Assembly: GCA_020846875.1 (NCBI GenBank)
Contig: JADLDB010000062.1
Span: 62,001 to 126,000, forward strand
Origin: Myxococcales bacterium
Lineage (GTDB): Bacteria > Myxococcota > Myxococcia > Myxococcales > Myxococcaceae
Direction of reading: 5' to 3'
DNA length: 64,000 nt
In this document: positions 8,468 through 16,590 of the stretch, in pieces
Position numbering within the stretch: the stretch's first letter is position 1
How the letters are laid out: the number at the start of each line of letters is the position of its first letter
Notes under the pieces: model-generated
The model's input: only the letters and a program-made list of their open reading frames with translations
Database searches by the model: none
Told to the model about the DNA's origin: nothing
Program-made: the position numbers and the translations under genes

Positions 8468-9955
8468 CTACTCGCTGAGGATGCGGCGCGCGTCCACGCT
8501 GGACTGGAAAGGCTCTTTCCCCTCGGCCCAGGGCAGCGAGGCCAGCGCGCGCGCCTTCGTCGACGGCGTCATGCGCGTGTCCGAAGGCAGATCCTTGATC
8601 GCGTTGCGCAGCGACTTGAAGGTGGCGTCGTCGGCCCGGTTGGCGTCGGACAGGCGCTTGTCGATTTCGCCCATCAGCACCGAGTCCTTCATCAAGAGCG
8701 GGTACTGGCTGGCCTTGCCGGTGAGCGCCTGCTGCACCACCGCCACCGAGTCGTTGCACACGCCGGTGACACCGTAGCCCGCGGCGTACAGGTGCTTGTC
8801 CTTCGCGGTGGTGTTGACGAGGTCGGTGAAGGCGCCGGCCAGCTTGATCGCCTTGAGCGCCTTGTCACCTGACGCCTCGCCCACCGTCTTCCGGCCGCAC
8901 CACGAGGGATCGGCGTGCACGTTGGCGGGGAAGAAGCCGGTGGCGCTGACGCCCTGGTAGTACTTGAGCTCGGCTTCGAACTTCGGGCCCTTCGTGTTCG
9001 GCCCGGGCTTGAGGCTGATGATCATCTCGCTATGCACGGCGGGCACCAGCGCCTCCTTGCCCGCGCCGTCCTTGATGCCCGTCTTGATCATCAACGGAGC
9101 GGGCACGTCGACGAACTTCGGCGGGTTGGTGCCGGGCACCGCCGTCTTCAGGTTGGAGAAGTTGGCGATGCGCTCGTCGAAGCGCACGTTCACCTCGTAG
9201 CCGTCCTTCTTCAGCGCGGCGGTGAAGTCGGACAACGTAGAGAAGGACTTGCCGTTGTACGTCACCTCGAACTTCTGATCGCCGGCGGCGCTGGCGTTGC
9301 CGGCGAGGCGGTGGAAGACCTCGGCCAGCACGCGGTTCTGCTTCACCTGCGCATCGGACGCGGCGCTGGGCAGGTCGCCCTGGAACAGCCCGGGGGCCAG
9401 TTCCTTCAGCTCGGACTTCGGGCGCGCGACGTCGAGGCTGGCCAGGTCCTTCAGGTCGAACTTCTGCGGCAACAGCCTGGGCGACTCCCCCGGGGCCTTC
9501 AGCTTGCCCGCCTGGTACGCCGCGTTCATCCCGAGGATGCCGCCGGACAGTTGGCCCGGGGTGACCTCCAGCGCCTTCGTCAAGGCCTCGGGGTTGGCCA
9601 GCACCGCGGCGCGCAGCTCGGCCGGCACCTCCACGCCCGTCTTCGCCTTGATCCCGTCGAGGACCTCCTTGAGCGCCGCCTGGCCCTGGGGCGAGGCGCC
9701 CACCGCCTTGAGCACCGTGGGGAAGGACACCGCGTCGGGGTAGCGGCCGGGCAGCATCTCCATGCTGGAAGGGCCGGCGCTCTTGAGCGCGTTCGACACC
9801 GTGCCGGCGACGCGCGCGGTGGCGGCTCCGCGAGGGCTCCAGCCGCGGGGGGCGGGCTCGCCGGCGGGCGTGGACGGCGTGGTCGCCGCGGCGGGCGGGG
9901 TGTCGCGGATCGGCTGCGGCGTGGTGACGGGGTTGTTGCGGATACGGCCTGTCAT
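8468..9955 (-). CDS. Hypothetical protein with disordered N terminus and Cys/His-containing C-terminal domain
   Basis: A 495-residue protein of unknown function. The first 45 residues are disordered, Pro/Thr/Ala-rich (MTGRIRNNPVTTPQP...), a layout often seen in myxobacterial secreted or effector-type proteins. A helical middle section (about 75-220) is followed by an alpha/beta domain with YNGKSFSTLSDFTAALKKDG, a conserved-looking HSEMIISLKPG, DPSWCGRKTVGE and YGVTGVCNDSVAVV. His and two Cys residues within this domain could suit a papain-like fold, but no catalytic motif can be assigned. No Sec signal is present. The stop of the outer-membrane protein gene at 10682 lies 17 bp upstream of its start, so these two genes are probably one operon. 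Confidence 0.8.
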   Translation of the reverse strand: MTGRIRNNPVTTPQPIRDTPPAAATTPSTPAGEPAPRGWSPRGAATARVAGTVSNALKSAGPSSMEMLPGRYPDAVSFPTVLKAVGASPQGQAALKEVLDGIKAKTGVEVPAELRAAVLANPEALTKALEVTPGQLSGGILGMNAAYQAGKLKAPGESPRLLPQKFDLKDLASLDVARPKSELKELAPGLFQGDLPSAASDAQVKQNRVLAEVFHRLAGNASAAGDQKFEVTYNGKSFSTLSDFTAALKKDGYEVNVRFDERIANFSNLKTAVPGTNPPKFVDVPAPLMIKTGIKDGAGKEALVPAVHSEMIISLKPGPNTKGPKFEAELKYYQGVSATGFFPANVHADPSWCGRKTVGEASGDKALKAIKLAGAFTDLVNTTAKDKHLYAAGYGVTGVCNDSVAVVQQALTGKASQYPLLMKDSVLMGEIDKRLSDANRADDATFKSLRNAIKDLPSDTRMTPSTKARALASLPWAEGKEPFQSSVDARRILSE

Positions 9956-9971
9956 TTCTTCCTCCCGGGAA

Positions 9972-10682
9972 TCAGAACGACACTTCGTAGGGGAAACGGA
10001 CGTGGAACTTCAAGAAGGCAAACCAATTGAGCCACAGCGCCTGCTCGATGGGGTTCCACCCGAAGCTGCCCAGCGCCTGGGGCACGTAGACCTGCGCGCC
10101 TCCCCCGAAGCTGACGAGGAAGCGCTCGGTGGCGGCGAGCTGAATGGTGGCCTTGAGCTGCAGCCCGGGGCGGGCGAAGAAGGTGAAGGGGAACTCGTCG
10201 CGGATGGAGTGGATGGCCAACAGCGTGAGCAGCACCGAGGCGTCCAGGTAGAAGCGGCCGCGGCTCTTGTTCCACTCGCGCGGGGACTTCTGGCCGGTGC
10301 TGATCAGCGTGAGGCCCAGCGGCGCCCACGTCGCCCCGTACATGCCGACGCCCCCCAGCACGTCGATGGCGGGGGAGATGAAGAGCGTCTGCGGGATGAA
10401 GAGGGACGCGCCGATCCGCACCTCGGTGACGCTGTCGGCCATCTTCTGGTACTTCGGGGGGATCGCGTCGCGGTGCTCTTCGATCCAGTACTTGTCGATC
10501 ACCGCGTGGACGTTGAGCATCAACGCGAAGTGCGGGACGGCGCCGCGGTTGTCGAGCAACGGCCCGTACCACCAGAAGCCGGCGGGCCCCACGCCCACGT
10601 CGGCCGGGACCTTCACCCCCGCCAGCGCCGGAGTGGCCCACACCACCGCGAGGAGAAGAAGGCGCCGCACCTGAGCTGACAT
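9972..10682 (-). CDS. Predicted outer-membrane protein
   Basis: Secreted protein of 236 residues with a clear signal peptide (MSAQVRRLLLLAVVWATPALA, cleavage after ALA). The mature part has amphipathic beta-strand character with many aromatic residues and ends in ...HVRFPYEVSF, a terminal Phe typical of outer-membrane barrels. The ATG at 10682 was chosen because it supplies the signal peptide. It resembles the 301-residue barrel protein at 31058 in general layout (long loops, terminal strand) but a family cannot be named. It probably heads a transcript with the 495-residue gene, whose start is 17 bp downstream. Confidence 0.75.
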   Translation of the reverse strand: MSAQVRRLLLLAVVWATPALAGVKVPADVGVGPAGFWWYGPLLDNRGAVPHFALMLNVHAVIDKYWIEEHRDAIPPKYQKMADSVTEVRIGASLFIPQTLFISPAIDVLGGVGMYGATWAPLGLTLISTGQKSPREWNKSRGRFYLDASVLLTLLAIHSIRDEFPFTFFARPGLQLKATIQLAATERFLVSFGGGAQVYVPQALGSFGWNPIEQALWLNWFAFLKFHVRFPYEVSF

Positions 10683-10726
10683 CACACTCCGGCAGGAGCG
10701 CGTGCGCAAACCTCGCGCGCGAGGGC

Positions 10727-10993
10727 TCACGGACACGCGCACTGGCAGTCCCAGGCGCCCGCCACGCATTGATCCATCGGCACACACCCGGTGGGACACG
10801 CGCCGCAGGCGCTGGGGCCGCAGTTGCCCGCGTCGGGACAGGAGCAGCGGCACTGCCACTGGCCGCCGGAGCACACGTCCGCCGCGGTGCAGCCAGCCTG
10901 GCACGCGCCGCAGGGGCTGGGGCCGCAGGAGGAAGCGGTGGGGCCGCACGAGGGGAGCAGCAGGAGAGCCGCGAGGAGCAGGAGCGCGCGCAT
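10727..10993 (-). CDS. Small Cys-rich lipoprotein with two tandem repeats
   Basis: An 88-residue lipoprotein: signal MRALLLLAALLLLPSC with lipobox LPSC. The mature part is two tandem repeats of about 35 residues with the pattern C-G-P-S-x-C-G-A-C-x-x-G-C-x3-D-x-C-x2-G-x-W-x-C-x-C-x-C-P, about nine Cys per repeat. That suggests a disulfide-knotted or metal-binding domain on the outer face of a membrane. It starts 14 bp after the histidine kinase stop and is the last gene of the Cpx-like operon. Confidence 0.8.
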   Translation of the reverse strand: MRALLLLAALLLLPSCGPTASSCGPSPCGACQAGCTAADVCSGGQWQCRCSCPDAGNCGPSACGACPTGCVPMDQCVAGAWDCQCACP

Positions 10994-11007
10994 GAAGCGC
11001 CACTCTC

Positions 11008-12264
11008 TCACGCCTTCGTCTTCACCGAGAAGCCGACGGTGGCGCCGCCGCCTTCCCGGTTCTTCGCCCAGGCGGTGCCGCCGTGCGCTTGGGCGATGCG
11101 CCGCACCAGCGCCAGGCCGAGCCCCAGGCCTTCGCTGCTCTCTCCATTGGGTCCGCGGGTGAACTTGTGGAAGAGCGGCTCCACGTCCTCGGGCACGCCC
11201 TCGCCGCGATCGAGCACCTCGAAGCGCGTCAGCTCCGGGCCTACCTCCACCTCCAGCCGATCCGCTCCGCCGCCGTGCCGCCTGGCGTTGTCGAACAGGT
11301 TGGCCAGCGCCCGCTGCAGCAGGGTGGGATCCGCGTGGACCGTCTGGCCTTCGCCCGTCACCGCCAGCGCCTGCGGCGGGAGGCCCGAGCGCTCCAGGGC
11401 GCGCACGCCCAGGTCGTTCACCTCGAGATCGCGCCGCGCCAGTTGGCCGAACTCCACCCGCGACGACGCGAGCAGCTCGCCCACCAGCGCGTCCATCTCT
11501 TCCACCTCGCGATCGAGATCGTCGAACGTCTTCGGGGTGGCGCCGGCGTCGCGGCCCAGCTCGCTGATGATCCGCACCCGCGCCAGGGGCGTGCGCAGCT
11601 CGTGGGAGACGGTGGCCAACAGCTCGCGTTGATCCGCCATCTGCTTCTGGATGCGGGTGGCCATCACGTTCACCGTGTCCGCCACCACGCCGATCTCGTC
11701 GGGCTCGTGGCAGGACAGCTCCGCGCGCGCGGACAGGTCCCCTTCGCCGATCCGCTGCACCACGTCGGACAGCTCGTCGAGGGGACGCGCCAGGCGCCTG
11801 GCGACGCGGCCCGACGCCATCCACACCGCCGCCAGCCCCACCACCAGCCCCACCACCCAGCGCCACCCGTAGCCGGGCGGGTGCCGCCAGCACACCTTCG
11901 CGCTCCCCAGGAGCGCCCCCCTCCGGCTGATGGGGATGTCGAGGCCGTGCTCCCCGCAGGCGCCGCCGGTGGCGTACAGCGCCGTGCCCTGCGCGTCGAA
12001 GAGCTCCACGTCGGCCGACAGATCGCCCGCCGCTTCCTGGGCGAAGCGCTGCCGGGCCGCTGGATCGTCCCAGTCGCGGGCGAACTGCTTGCCCACCCAG
12101 GCGCGGCTCTTCTCGAAGGTCTGCGCCCAGGGCGGCTCCTGCACGCGCGCCAGCACGGTCATCGCCAGCACCACCACGATGGCGGTGGAGACGATGCCCC
12201 AGGTGAACCAGGCGAAGATCCGCCGGCGCAGCTTCGCCCCCACGTAGCGGCCGAGCGGCCCCAT
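11008..12264 (-). CDS. CpxA-like membrane histidine kinase
   Basis: Sensor kinase of 418 residues. Membrane helix 1 (about 17-40), a compact periplasmic loop (about 42-130) containing Cys residues (GGACGEHG, KVCWRHP), helix 2 (about 133-150), a HAMP linker (about 150-203), HisKA with His221 in ATVSHELRTPLAR, and an HATPase domain (LANLFDNARRHG, LDRGEGVP, GLGLGLALVRR). The ATG at 12264 gives a short basic N terminus before helix 1. It follows its regulator by 53 bp in an operon starting at 13939. The two periplasmic Cys residues and the His- and Cys-rich neighbours fit redox or metal stress sensing; this is inference. Confidence 0.92.
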   Translation of the reverse strand: MGPLGRYVGAKLRRRIFAWFTWGIVSTAIVVVLAMTVLARVQEPPWAQTFEKSRAWVGKQFARDWDDPAARQRFAQEAAGDLSADVELFDAQGTALYATGGACGEHGLDIPISRRGALLGSAKVCWRHPPGYGWRWVVGLVVGLAAVWMASGRVARRLARPLDELSDVVQRIGEGDLSARAELSCHEPDEIGVVADTVNVMATRIQKQMADQRELLATVSHELRTPLARVRIISELGRDAGATPKTFDDLDREVEEMDALVGELLASSRVEFGQLARRDLEVNDLGVRALERSGLPPQALAVTGEGQTVHADPTLLQRALANLFDNARRHGGGADRLEVEVGPELTRFEVLDRGEGVPEDVEPLFHKFTRGPNGESSEGLGLGLALVRRIAQAHGGTAWAKNREGGGATVGFSVKTKA

Positions 12265-12317
12265 GCGCCGCCGCCAGGGAGGTCCTCGCCGGTGATGGGG
12301 GTGGTGCGGGAACACGG

Positions 12318-12998
12318 TCAGTCCTTCGCCAGCACGTAGCCGACGCCGCGCACCGTCTTGATCAGCTTCGGGGGATCGTCCTTGAGCTTCTGGCGCAGGT
12401 GGCTGATGTGCACGTCCACCGTCCGCTCGCCCACCACCACGTCGCTGCGCCCCGCCTCGGACAACAGCGCGTCGCGCGGCACCACCCGGCCGGCGCGCCG
12501 CACCAGCGCCACCAGGATGTCGAACTCGATGCCGGTGAGCTCGATGGGCGCCCCCGCGCGCGTCACGCTGCGGGCGGGCACGTCGATCGCCACGTCGGCC
12601 ACCTGCAGGGCCTCGCTCATCACCTCGGGCCGGCTCCGCCGCAGCACCGCGCGCAGGCGGGCGAGCAGCTCCCGCGGGCTGAAGGGCTTGCCTACGTAGT
12701 CGTCGGCGCCCAGCTCCAGCCCCACCACCCGATCCGTCTCGTCGCCGCGCGCGGTGAGCATGATCACCGGCACCTGGCTCTTCGCGCGGATGCGGCGGCA
12801 CACCTCCAGCCCGTCCAGGCCCGGCATCATCACGTCGAGCAGCACCGCGTCGTACGCGCCCTGCTCCAGCATCACCAGGCCCCGGGCCCCGTCCGGCGCG
12901 TGCGCCAACGTCACGCCGTTCTGCGCCAGGTACGACGAGAGCAGCTCGGGCAGCCGCTCGTCGTCGTCGATCAACAGGACCCGGGAAGCCATCGCCAT
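12318..12998 (-). CDS. CpxR-like OmpR-family response regulator
   Basis: DNA-binding response regulator of 226 residues. The receiver has the acidic pocket LLIDDDER, phospho-acceptor Asp55 in VLLDVMMPGLDG, switch Thr in VIMLTARG and YVGKPFSPREL. The winged-helix domain contains LTGIEFDILVAL, VVGERTVDVHISHLRQKL and KTVRGVGYVL, the arrangement seen in the CpxR/RstA branch. It lies 7 bp after the small anchored protein gene and before its kinase; the whole set is a single minus-strand operon. Confidence 0.95.
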   Translation of the reverse strand: MAMASRVLLIDDDERLPELLSSYLAQNGVTLAHAPDGARGLVMLEQGAYDAVLLDVMMPGLDGLEVCRRIRAKSQVPVIMLTARGDETDRVVGLELGADDYVGKPFSPRELLARLRAVLRRSRPEVMSEALQVADVAIDVPARSVTRAGAPIELTGIEFDILVALVRRAGRVVPRDALLSEAGRSDVVVGERTVDVHISHLRQKLKDDPPKLIKTVRGVGYVLAKD

Positions 12999-13005
12999 GC
13001 CGACT

Positions 13006-13401
13006 CTAGGGAGCGCTGGCGGCAGGCGCCACGTTCCCGCTCGGCGCGGGCGACTGGACAGGCACGGCGATCGGCTGCGCGGCGGTGAGGGGCGCGGCGA
13101 CCGGCACGGTGATCACCTGCGGCGCGGGGGCAGCTCCCTGCGGCAGGATCACGAACACCTGCGGCGCGCTCGCGGCGGCCGGCGGCGCGGCGGGCTGCTG
13201 CACCACCACCGTCTGCGGCGTGGGTGCGGGGGCCTTCACTTCCGCCTCGGCGCGCCGCCAGTCACCAGCGCCGGCGCCCCAGCGGCCCTGGCGCCAGTCG
13301 CCGTGACAGCCGCCGTGCATCCGGTACCTGAGGCTGGCGATGCCAGAGCCGAAGCCGAAGATGACGCCCAGACCGAGGACGACCATGAGAATTCTGCGCA
13401 T
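13006..13401 (-). CDS. Small anchored Pro/Ala-rich periplasmic protein
   Basis: A 131-residue protein with one N-terminal hydrophobic segment (RILMVVLGLGVIFGFGSG) and a short Gly/His/Arg part (MHGGCHGDWRQGRWGAGAG), followed by a long Ala/Pro/Val-rich tail. Membrane-anchored with a periplasmic tail is the simplest reading. It sits between the Spy/CpxP-like gene (25 bp) and the response regulator (7 bp) in the Cpx-like operon, so a role in sensing or periplasmic spanning is likely but unproven. Confidence 0.75.
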   Translation of the reverse strand: MRRILMVVLGLGVIFGFGSGIASLRYRMHGGCHGDWRQGRWGAGAGDWRRAEAEVKAPAPTPQTVVVQQPAAPPAAASAPQVFVILPQGAAPAPQVITVPVAAPLTAAQPIAVPVQSPAPSGNVAPAASAP

Positions 13402-13426
13402 GACGTGTTCCTTTCCGTTTCTCAAT

Positions 13427-13939
13427 TCAGAGGTTGACGGCGGAGGCCTCGCCGCCGCCGTGGCGGTAGCCGTGGCCGTGGTGGAAGCGCCCGGAGCCGC
13501 AGCCGCCGTGCACCCGCGAGGGGCCGAACTCGAGCAACTCACCCAAGCGCACCCGCTGCTCGGGGTTGAGCGCCTCGTGAATGGCCAGGAGGCCCTCGCG
13601 CACCGTCTTCTTCAGCTCGTCCACCGCCGCCTGCTGGGTGTCGAAGGCCGCGTCCACCGCCGCGCCGTCGAAGTGCTCGCCCCGCACCGCCTTGCCGAGC
13701 GCCCCGCGGCTCTTGAAGAGCTCCTCGCGCGCCGCCACCAGCTTGCGCTCGGCGTCCACCAGCGCGCTGGCGATCACCTTCTCCTGGCCGGGCGTGGTGT
13801 CGAGGTGCTCGAAGAGGCGCCGCATCATCCAGCGGCGCGGGCCAAAGGAGCGGCCCCAGCCGTGCCGGCCGTACCGCCCCCACCTCCACACCTTGATGAG
13901 GCCCAACAGGCTCAAGGTGCCGATCACGAATCCAAACAT
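13427..13939 (-). CDS. Spy/CpxP/ZraP-like periplasmic protein with His-rich tail
   Basis: A 170-residue protein anchored by an N-terminal hydrophobic segment (MFGFVIGTLSLLGLIKVW). The body is long helices with two LTxxQ-like motifs (DTTPGQEKV near residue 47, LNPEQRVRL near 125), the signature of the Spy/CpxP/ZraP family of periplasmic chaperones and metal-stress sensors. The C terminus is rich in His and Gly (HGGCGSGRFHHGHGYRHGGGE), a likely metal-binding tail. The ATG at 13939 gives a 17-residue leader to the helix; GGGAAG lies upstream. It heads the operon containing the CpxRA-like pair, matching the CpxP-CpxRA logic of feedback on the kinase. Confidence 0.88.
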   Translation of the reverse strand: MFGFVIGTLSLLGLIKVWRWGRYGRHGWGRSFGPRRWMMRRLFEHLDTTPGQEKVIASALVDAERKLVAAREELFKSRGALGKAVRGEHFDGAAVDAAFDTQQAAVDELKKTVREGLLAIHEALNPEQRVRLGELLEFGPSRVHGGCGSGRFHHGHGYRHGGGEASAVNL

Positions 13940-14151
13940 GGTGTCTTCCCTTTCCACTCTGCGGCGCCGGAATGGCGCCCATCGAAGGCCTGCTCCCATT
14001 CGCCTTTCGTGGAGGGACAGTAGGGAGCGTCTGTGAAGGATCCGCCGGGGCGGGGATGAAGAAGTTTGAAGGGCCGCTGCGGCGCGCCAACGTCGTGAAG
14101 CGCCTTGGGAAAGTCGGTGCGTCGGGCCGCACAGCGTGCGAGCGTTGAGGG

Positions 14152-15015
14152 ATGCGGATGGCCTTCGTCCTGACCAATGCGAAGCGGTTGCCTCCTCCCG
14201 CCGCGGTCGATCAAGCGCTCACTGCGTGGCCAGGCCTGGCGCCGGCGACGTGGCTGGGCGAGGTGAAGGACGACGCGCTGGCGCTGGAGGCCGGCGGCGT
14301 GGAGGTGATGGCCGCCTTCATGCGCGCGCCCGTGCCCAACGGCGAAGCAGACGCGGCGACGGAGCACAGCATCTCCGGCGTGTCCCGCCAGTGGACGCTC
14401 CCCGCGCACACCTCACACCTGGTGTGCATCCTCCGATCCGGCGACAGCGGGCTGGCCGAGATGGTGCGCTTCACCCGGGTCGTCGCGGCGATCGCCCGGG
14501 CGGCGAAGGCGGTGGGGGTGTACTGGGGAGAAGGCCACGTCACCCACCACCCGGACCTCTTCGTCGAGCTGGCCTCCTCGGATCTCCCGCTCCCCTTGTG
14601 GGTGGGCGTGTCGCTGGCGAGCGGCAAGCGCGGCGTGGAGTTGCTCAGCATCGGGATGAACCAGCTGGGCCTGCCCGATCTGCTGCTCACCACCTCCGAG
14701 GCCAGCGGCAGCGCGCTGGAGTTCTTCTACGATCTGCTGGCCTACGTGGTGCGGCGCGGCGAGGCGCTGCCCGAAGGCGACACCGTGGGGCGCTCTGAGG
14801 ACGAGCACTACACGGTCCACTACACGCCGTCGCCGGTGGACCAGGGCGTGAAGGTCTGGCGGGTCGACTTGAACGGGGTGGCCACCACGGGCCGGGCGGA
14901 GGTGAAGCGGCCGGTGAAGAAGGCCAAGGCGAAGCCCCGGAAGGAGGCGCCCGCGCGGGCGGCCGCGGCGAAGAAGAAGGCCCCCAGGCGCGCGGCGCGC
15001 GGCAAGCGGAGGTGA
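14152..15015 (+). CDS. DUF4261 protein with basic histone-like tail
   Basis: A 287-residue soluble protein. Residues 1-240 follow the DUF4261 pattern: MRAPVPNGEAD near residue 59, a conserved HLVCIL strand, AVGVYWGEGH, LPLPLWVGVSLAS, GMNQLGLPDLL, and the C-terminal GDTVGRSEDEHYTVHY. The function of that family is unknown to me. The last 45 residues are almost entirely Lys, Arg, Ala and Pro, like the tails of histone H1-like and AlgP-type proteins, which could bind nucleic acid. A second ATG two codons downstream (14158) is an equally good start. Monocistronic as far as can be seen. Confidence 0.85.
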   Translation: MRMAFVLTNAKRLPPPAAVDQALTAWPGLAPATWLGEVKDDALALEAGGVEVMAAFMRAPVPNGEADAATEHSISGVSRQWTLPAHTSHLVCILRSGDSGLAEMVRFTRVVAAIARAAKAVGVYWGEGHVTHHPDLFVELASSDLPLPLWVGVSLASGKRGVELLSIGMNQLGLPDLLLTTSEASGSALEFFYDLLAYVVRRGEALPEGDTVGRSEDEHYTVHYTPSPVDQGVKVWRVDLNGVATTGRAEVKRPVKKAKAKPRKEAPARAAAAKKKAPRRAARGKRR

Positions 15016-15042
15016 GCCTCGTCAGGCCGTGCCCCGGCGACG

Positions 15043-16590
15043 TCACGCCACCGTGCCGGCGGGCACGGGCCGCGCGGGTGCCCCTTCGTCCAGCAGCGCC
15101 TGCGCGAAGACCTGCGCCAGGCCCATGATGGTGTGCTGCGGGTTGACGCCGAGGTTGGTGGGGATGACGGACGCGTCGGCCACCACCAGCCCCTGCACCC
15201 CGTGCACCCGGCCGCGCGCGTCGGTGACGCTGGTCTTCTCGTCTCGACCCATCACGCAGCCCCCGAAGAGGTGGCTCAAGATGGCGACGTACCTCCGGGG
15301 ATCGAGCGGCGCGCTCTCCATCAGCGGGAGCTGATCCGCGGTGAGCTCGTAGGGCAGGCCGGTGATGCCGGGAATGACGCTGCGCGCGCCGGCGGCGAAG
15401 TGCTGCCGGGCCACCAGCAACATCCCCTGTCGGAAGCGCTCCATGTCGGGGCGATCGAGCGTGTAGCGGACGACGGGCCGGCCGAAGAGCGACGGCTTCA
15501 CCGTGCCCGTCGACTCGGCCCGCACGGCGTGGACCCACATCGCGAAGTGCCGGTAGCGGGTCAGCCGCTCCATCAGCTCGCGCCCGCCGCCGGCCAAGCG
15601 GCTCGCCACCAGCTCCGGGGGGATCGCCAGCGTTTCCAGCTTGAGGCCCGGCGCCTGACGGAAGGCCATCGACGCCCAGCCCTGGGTAGTGCCGACGTTC
15701 ATGTCCACCGGCGAGTCGTAGTTGCCGAAGACGCCGGTGCCCGGGTGCGCGCGGAAGAACTCGCCCAGCGCGGGCAGCTTCAGGCCCGAGCGCAGCAGCA
15801 GCACCGGTGAGTGGGTCGCCGACGCGGCCACCACCACCGCCCTCTTCGCGCGCAGGAAGAAGGAAGCGCCCTTCGCGCGCGACGCCGGGTGCACGAAGCG
15901 GCCCCGCACGCCCGCCGCGCGCCTCCCGTCAAGGACGAGCCGCTCCACCGGCGCGCAGGACAGGACGGTGCCGCCGCGGGAGAGGACCTCGGGGACGAAG
16001 GTGAGGTTGAGGCTCTGCTTCTGGCCCCCGCGGCAGCCCTGCAGGCACTGCCCCGCGCCCGCGCAGCGCTTCACGTAGCGCACCATGTAGTGCGAGTCGG
16101 ACCAGCCCAGCCCGTCCGCCCCCGCCTTCGCCAGCAGGTTGGAGCGCCCCCGCGAGGCCTCGGGCGCTTCTTCGGCGGACAGTTCCCGCTCGAGCCGCTC
16201 CTGCGCGGCGCGCACCGGGGCCTCGAGGCCGGTGAGGCCGTGCTGCGCTTCCCACTGCGCGAAGATGTCGCCGGGCGTGCGCACGCAGATGGCGGAGTTG
16301 ATGACGGTGGTGCCGCCGACGACGCGCGCCTGCACGATGGGCCACAGGGCGCGGCCCACGGCCACCTGCGAGCCGAAGTCGTCCATCAGGTCCCGCATCC
16401 CCCCGTAGGCCGACGACGGGTAGTCCGAAGGATCGCGCCACGGCCCCGCCTCGACGACGGCCACCGAGGCGCCGCCGCGCGCGAGCGTCACCGCGGCGGA
16501 AGCCCCACCCGCGCCAGAGCCGACCACCACGAAGTCGAAGTCGCCGTCCAGCGGCCCTTCCCCCGCCGCGCGGAAGGCCACGTGCCTCAC
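15043..16590 (-). CDS. GMC-family FAD oxidoreductase (alcohol oxidase type)
   Basis: Flavoenzyme of 515 residues. The FAD motif VVGSGAGGASAA is near residue 25; ARVVGGTTVINSAICVRTP and a Cys cluster (C-AGAGQ-C-LQG-C) follow, as in long-chain alcohol oxidases. The C terminus has LFGGCVMGRD, VVADASVIPTNLG and GVNPQHTIMGLA, the substrate and flavin end of the family. The start is the GTG at 16590, whose last two bases plus the next form the TGA stop of the upstream gene (GTGA overlap), a strong sign of translational coupling. A longer in-frame reading to 17718 was rejected because it runs antisense to dtd. The substrate is inferred to be a long-chain or hydrophobic alcohol. Confidence 0.93.
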   Translation of the reverse strand: MRHVAFRAAGEGPLDGDFDFVVVGSGAGGASAAVTLARGGASVAVVEAGPWRDPSDYPSSAYGGMRDLMDDFGSQVAVGRALWPIVQARVVGGTTVINSAICVRTPGDIFAQWEAQHGLTGLEAPVRAAQERLERELSAEEAPEASRGRSNLLAKAGADGLGWSDSHYMVRYVKRCAGAGQCLQGCRGGQKQSLNLTFVPEVLSRGGTVLSCAPVERLVLDGRRAAGVRGRFVHPASRAKGASFFLRAKRAVVVAASATHSPVLLLRSGLKLPALGEFFRAHPGTGVFGNYDSPVDMNVGTTQGWASMAFRQAPGLKLETLAIPPELVASRLAGGGRELMERLTRYRHFAMWVHAVRAESTGTVKPSLFGRPVVRYTLDRPDMERFRQGMLLVARQHFAAGARSVIPGITGLPYELTADQLPLMESAPLDPRRYVAILSHLFGGCVMGRDEKTSVTDARGRVHGVQGLVVADASVIPTNLGVNPQHTIMGLAQVFAQALLDEGAPARPVPAGTVA

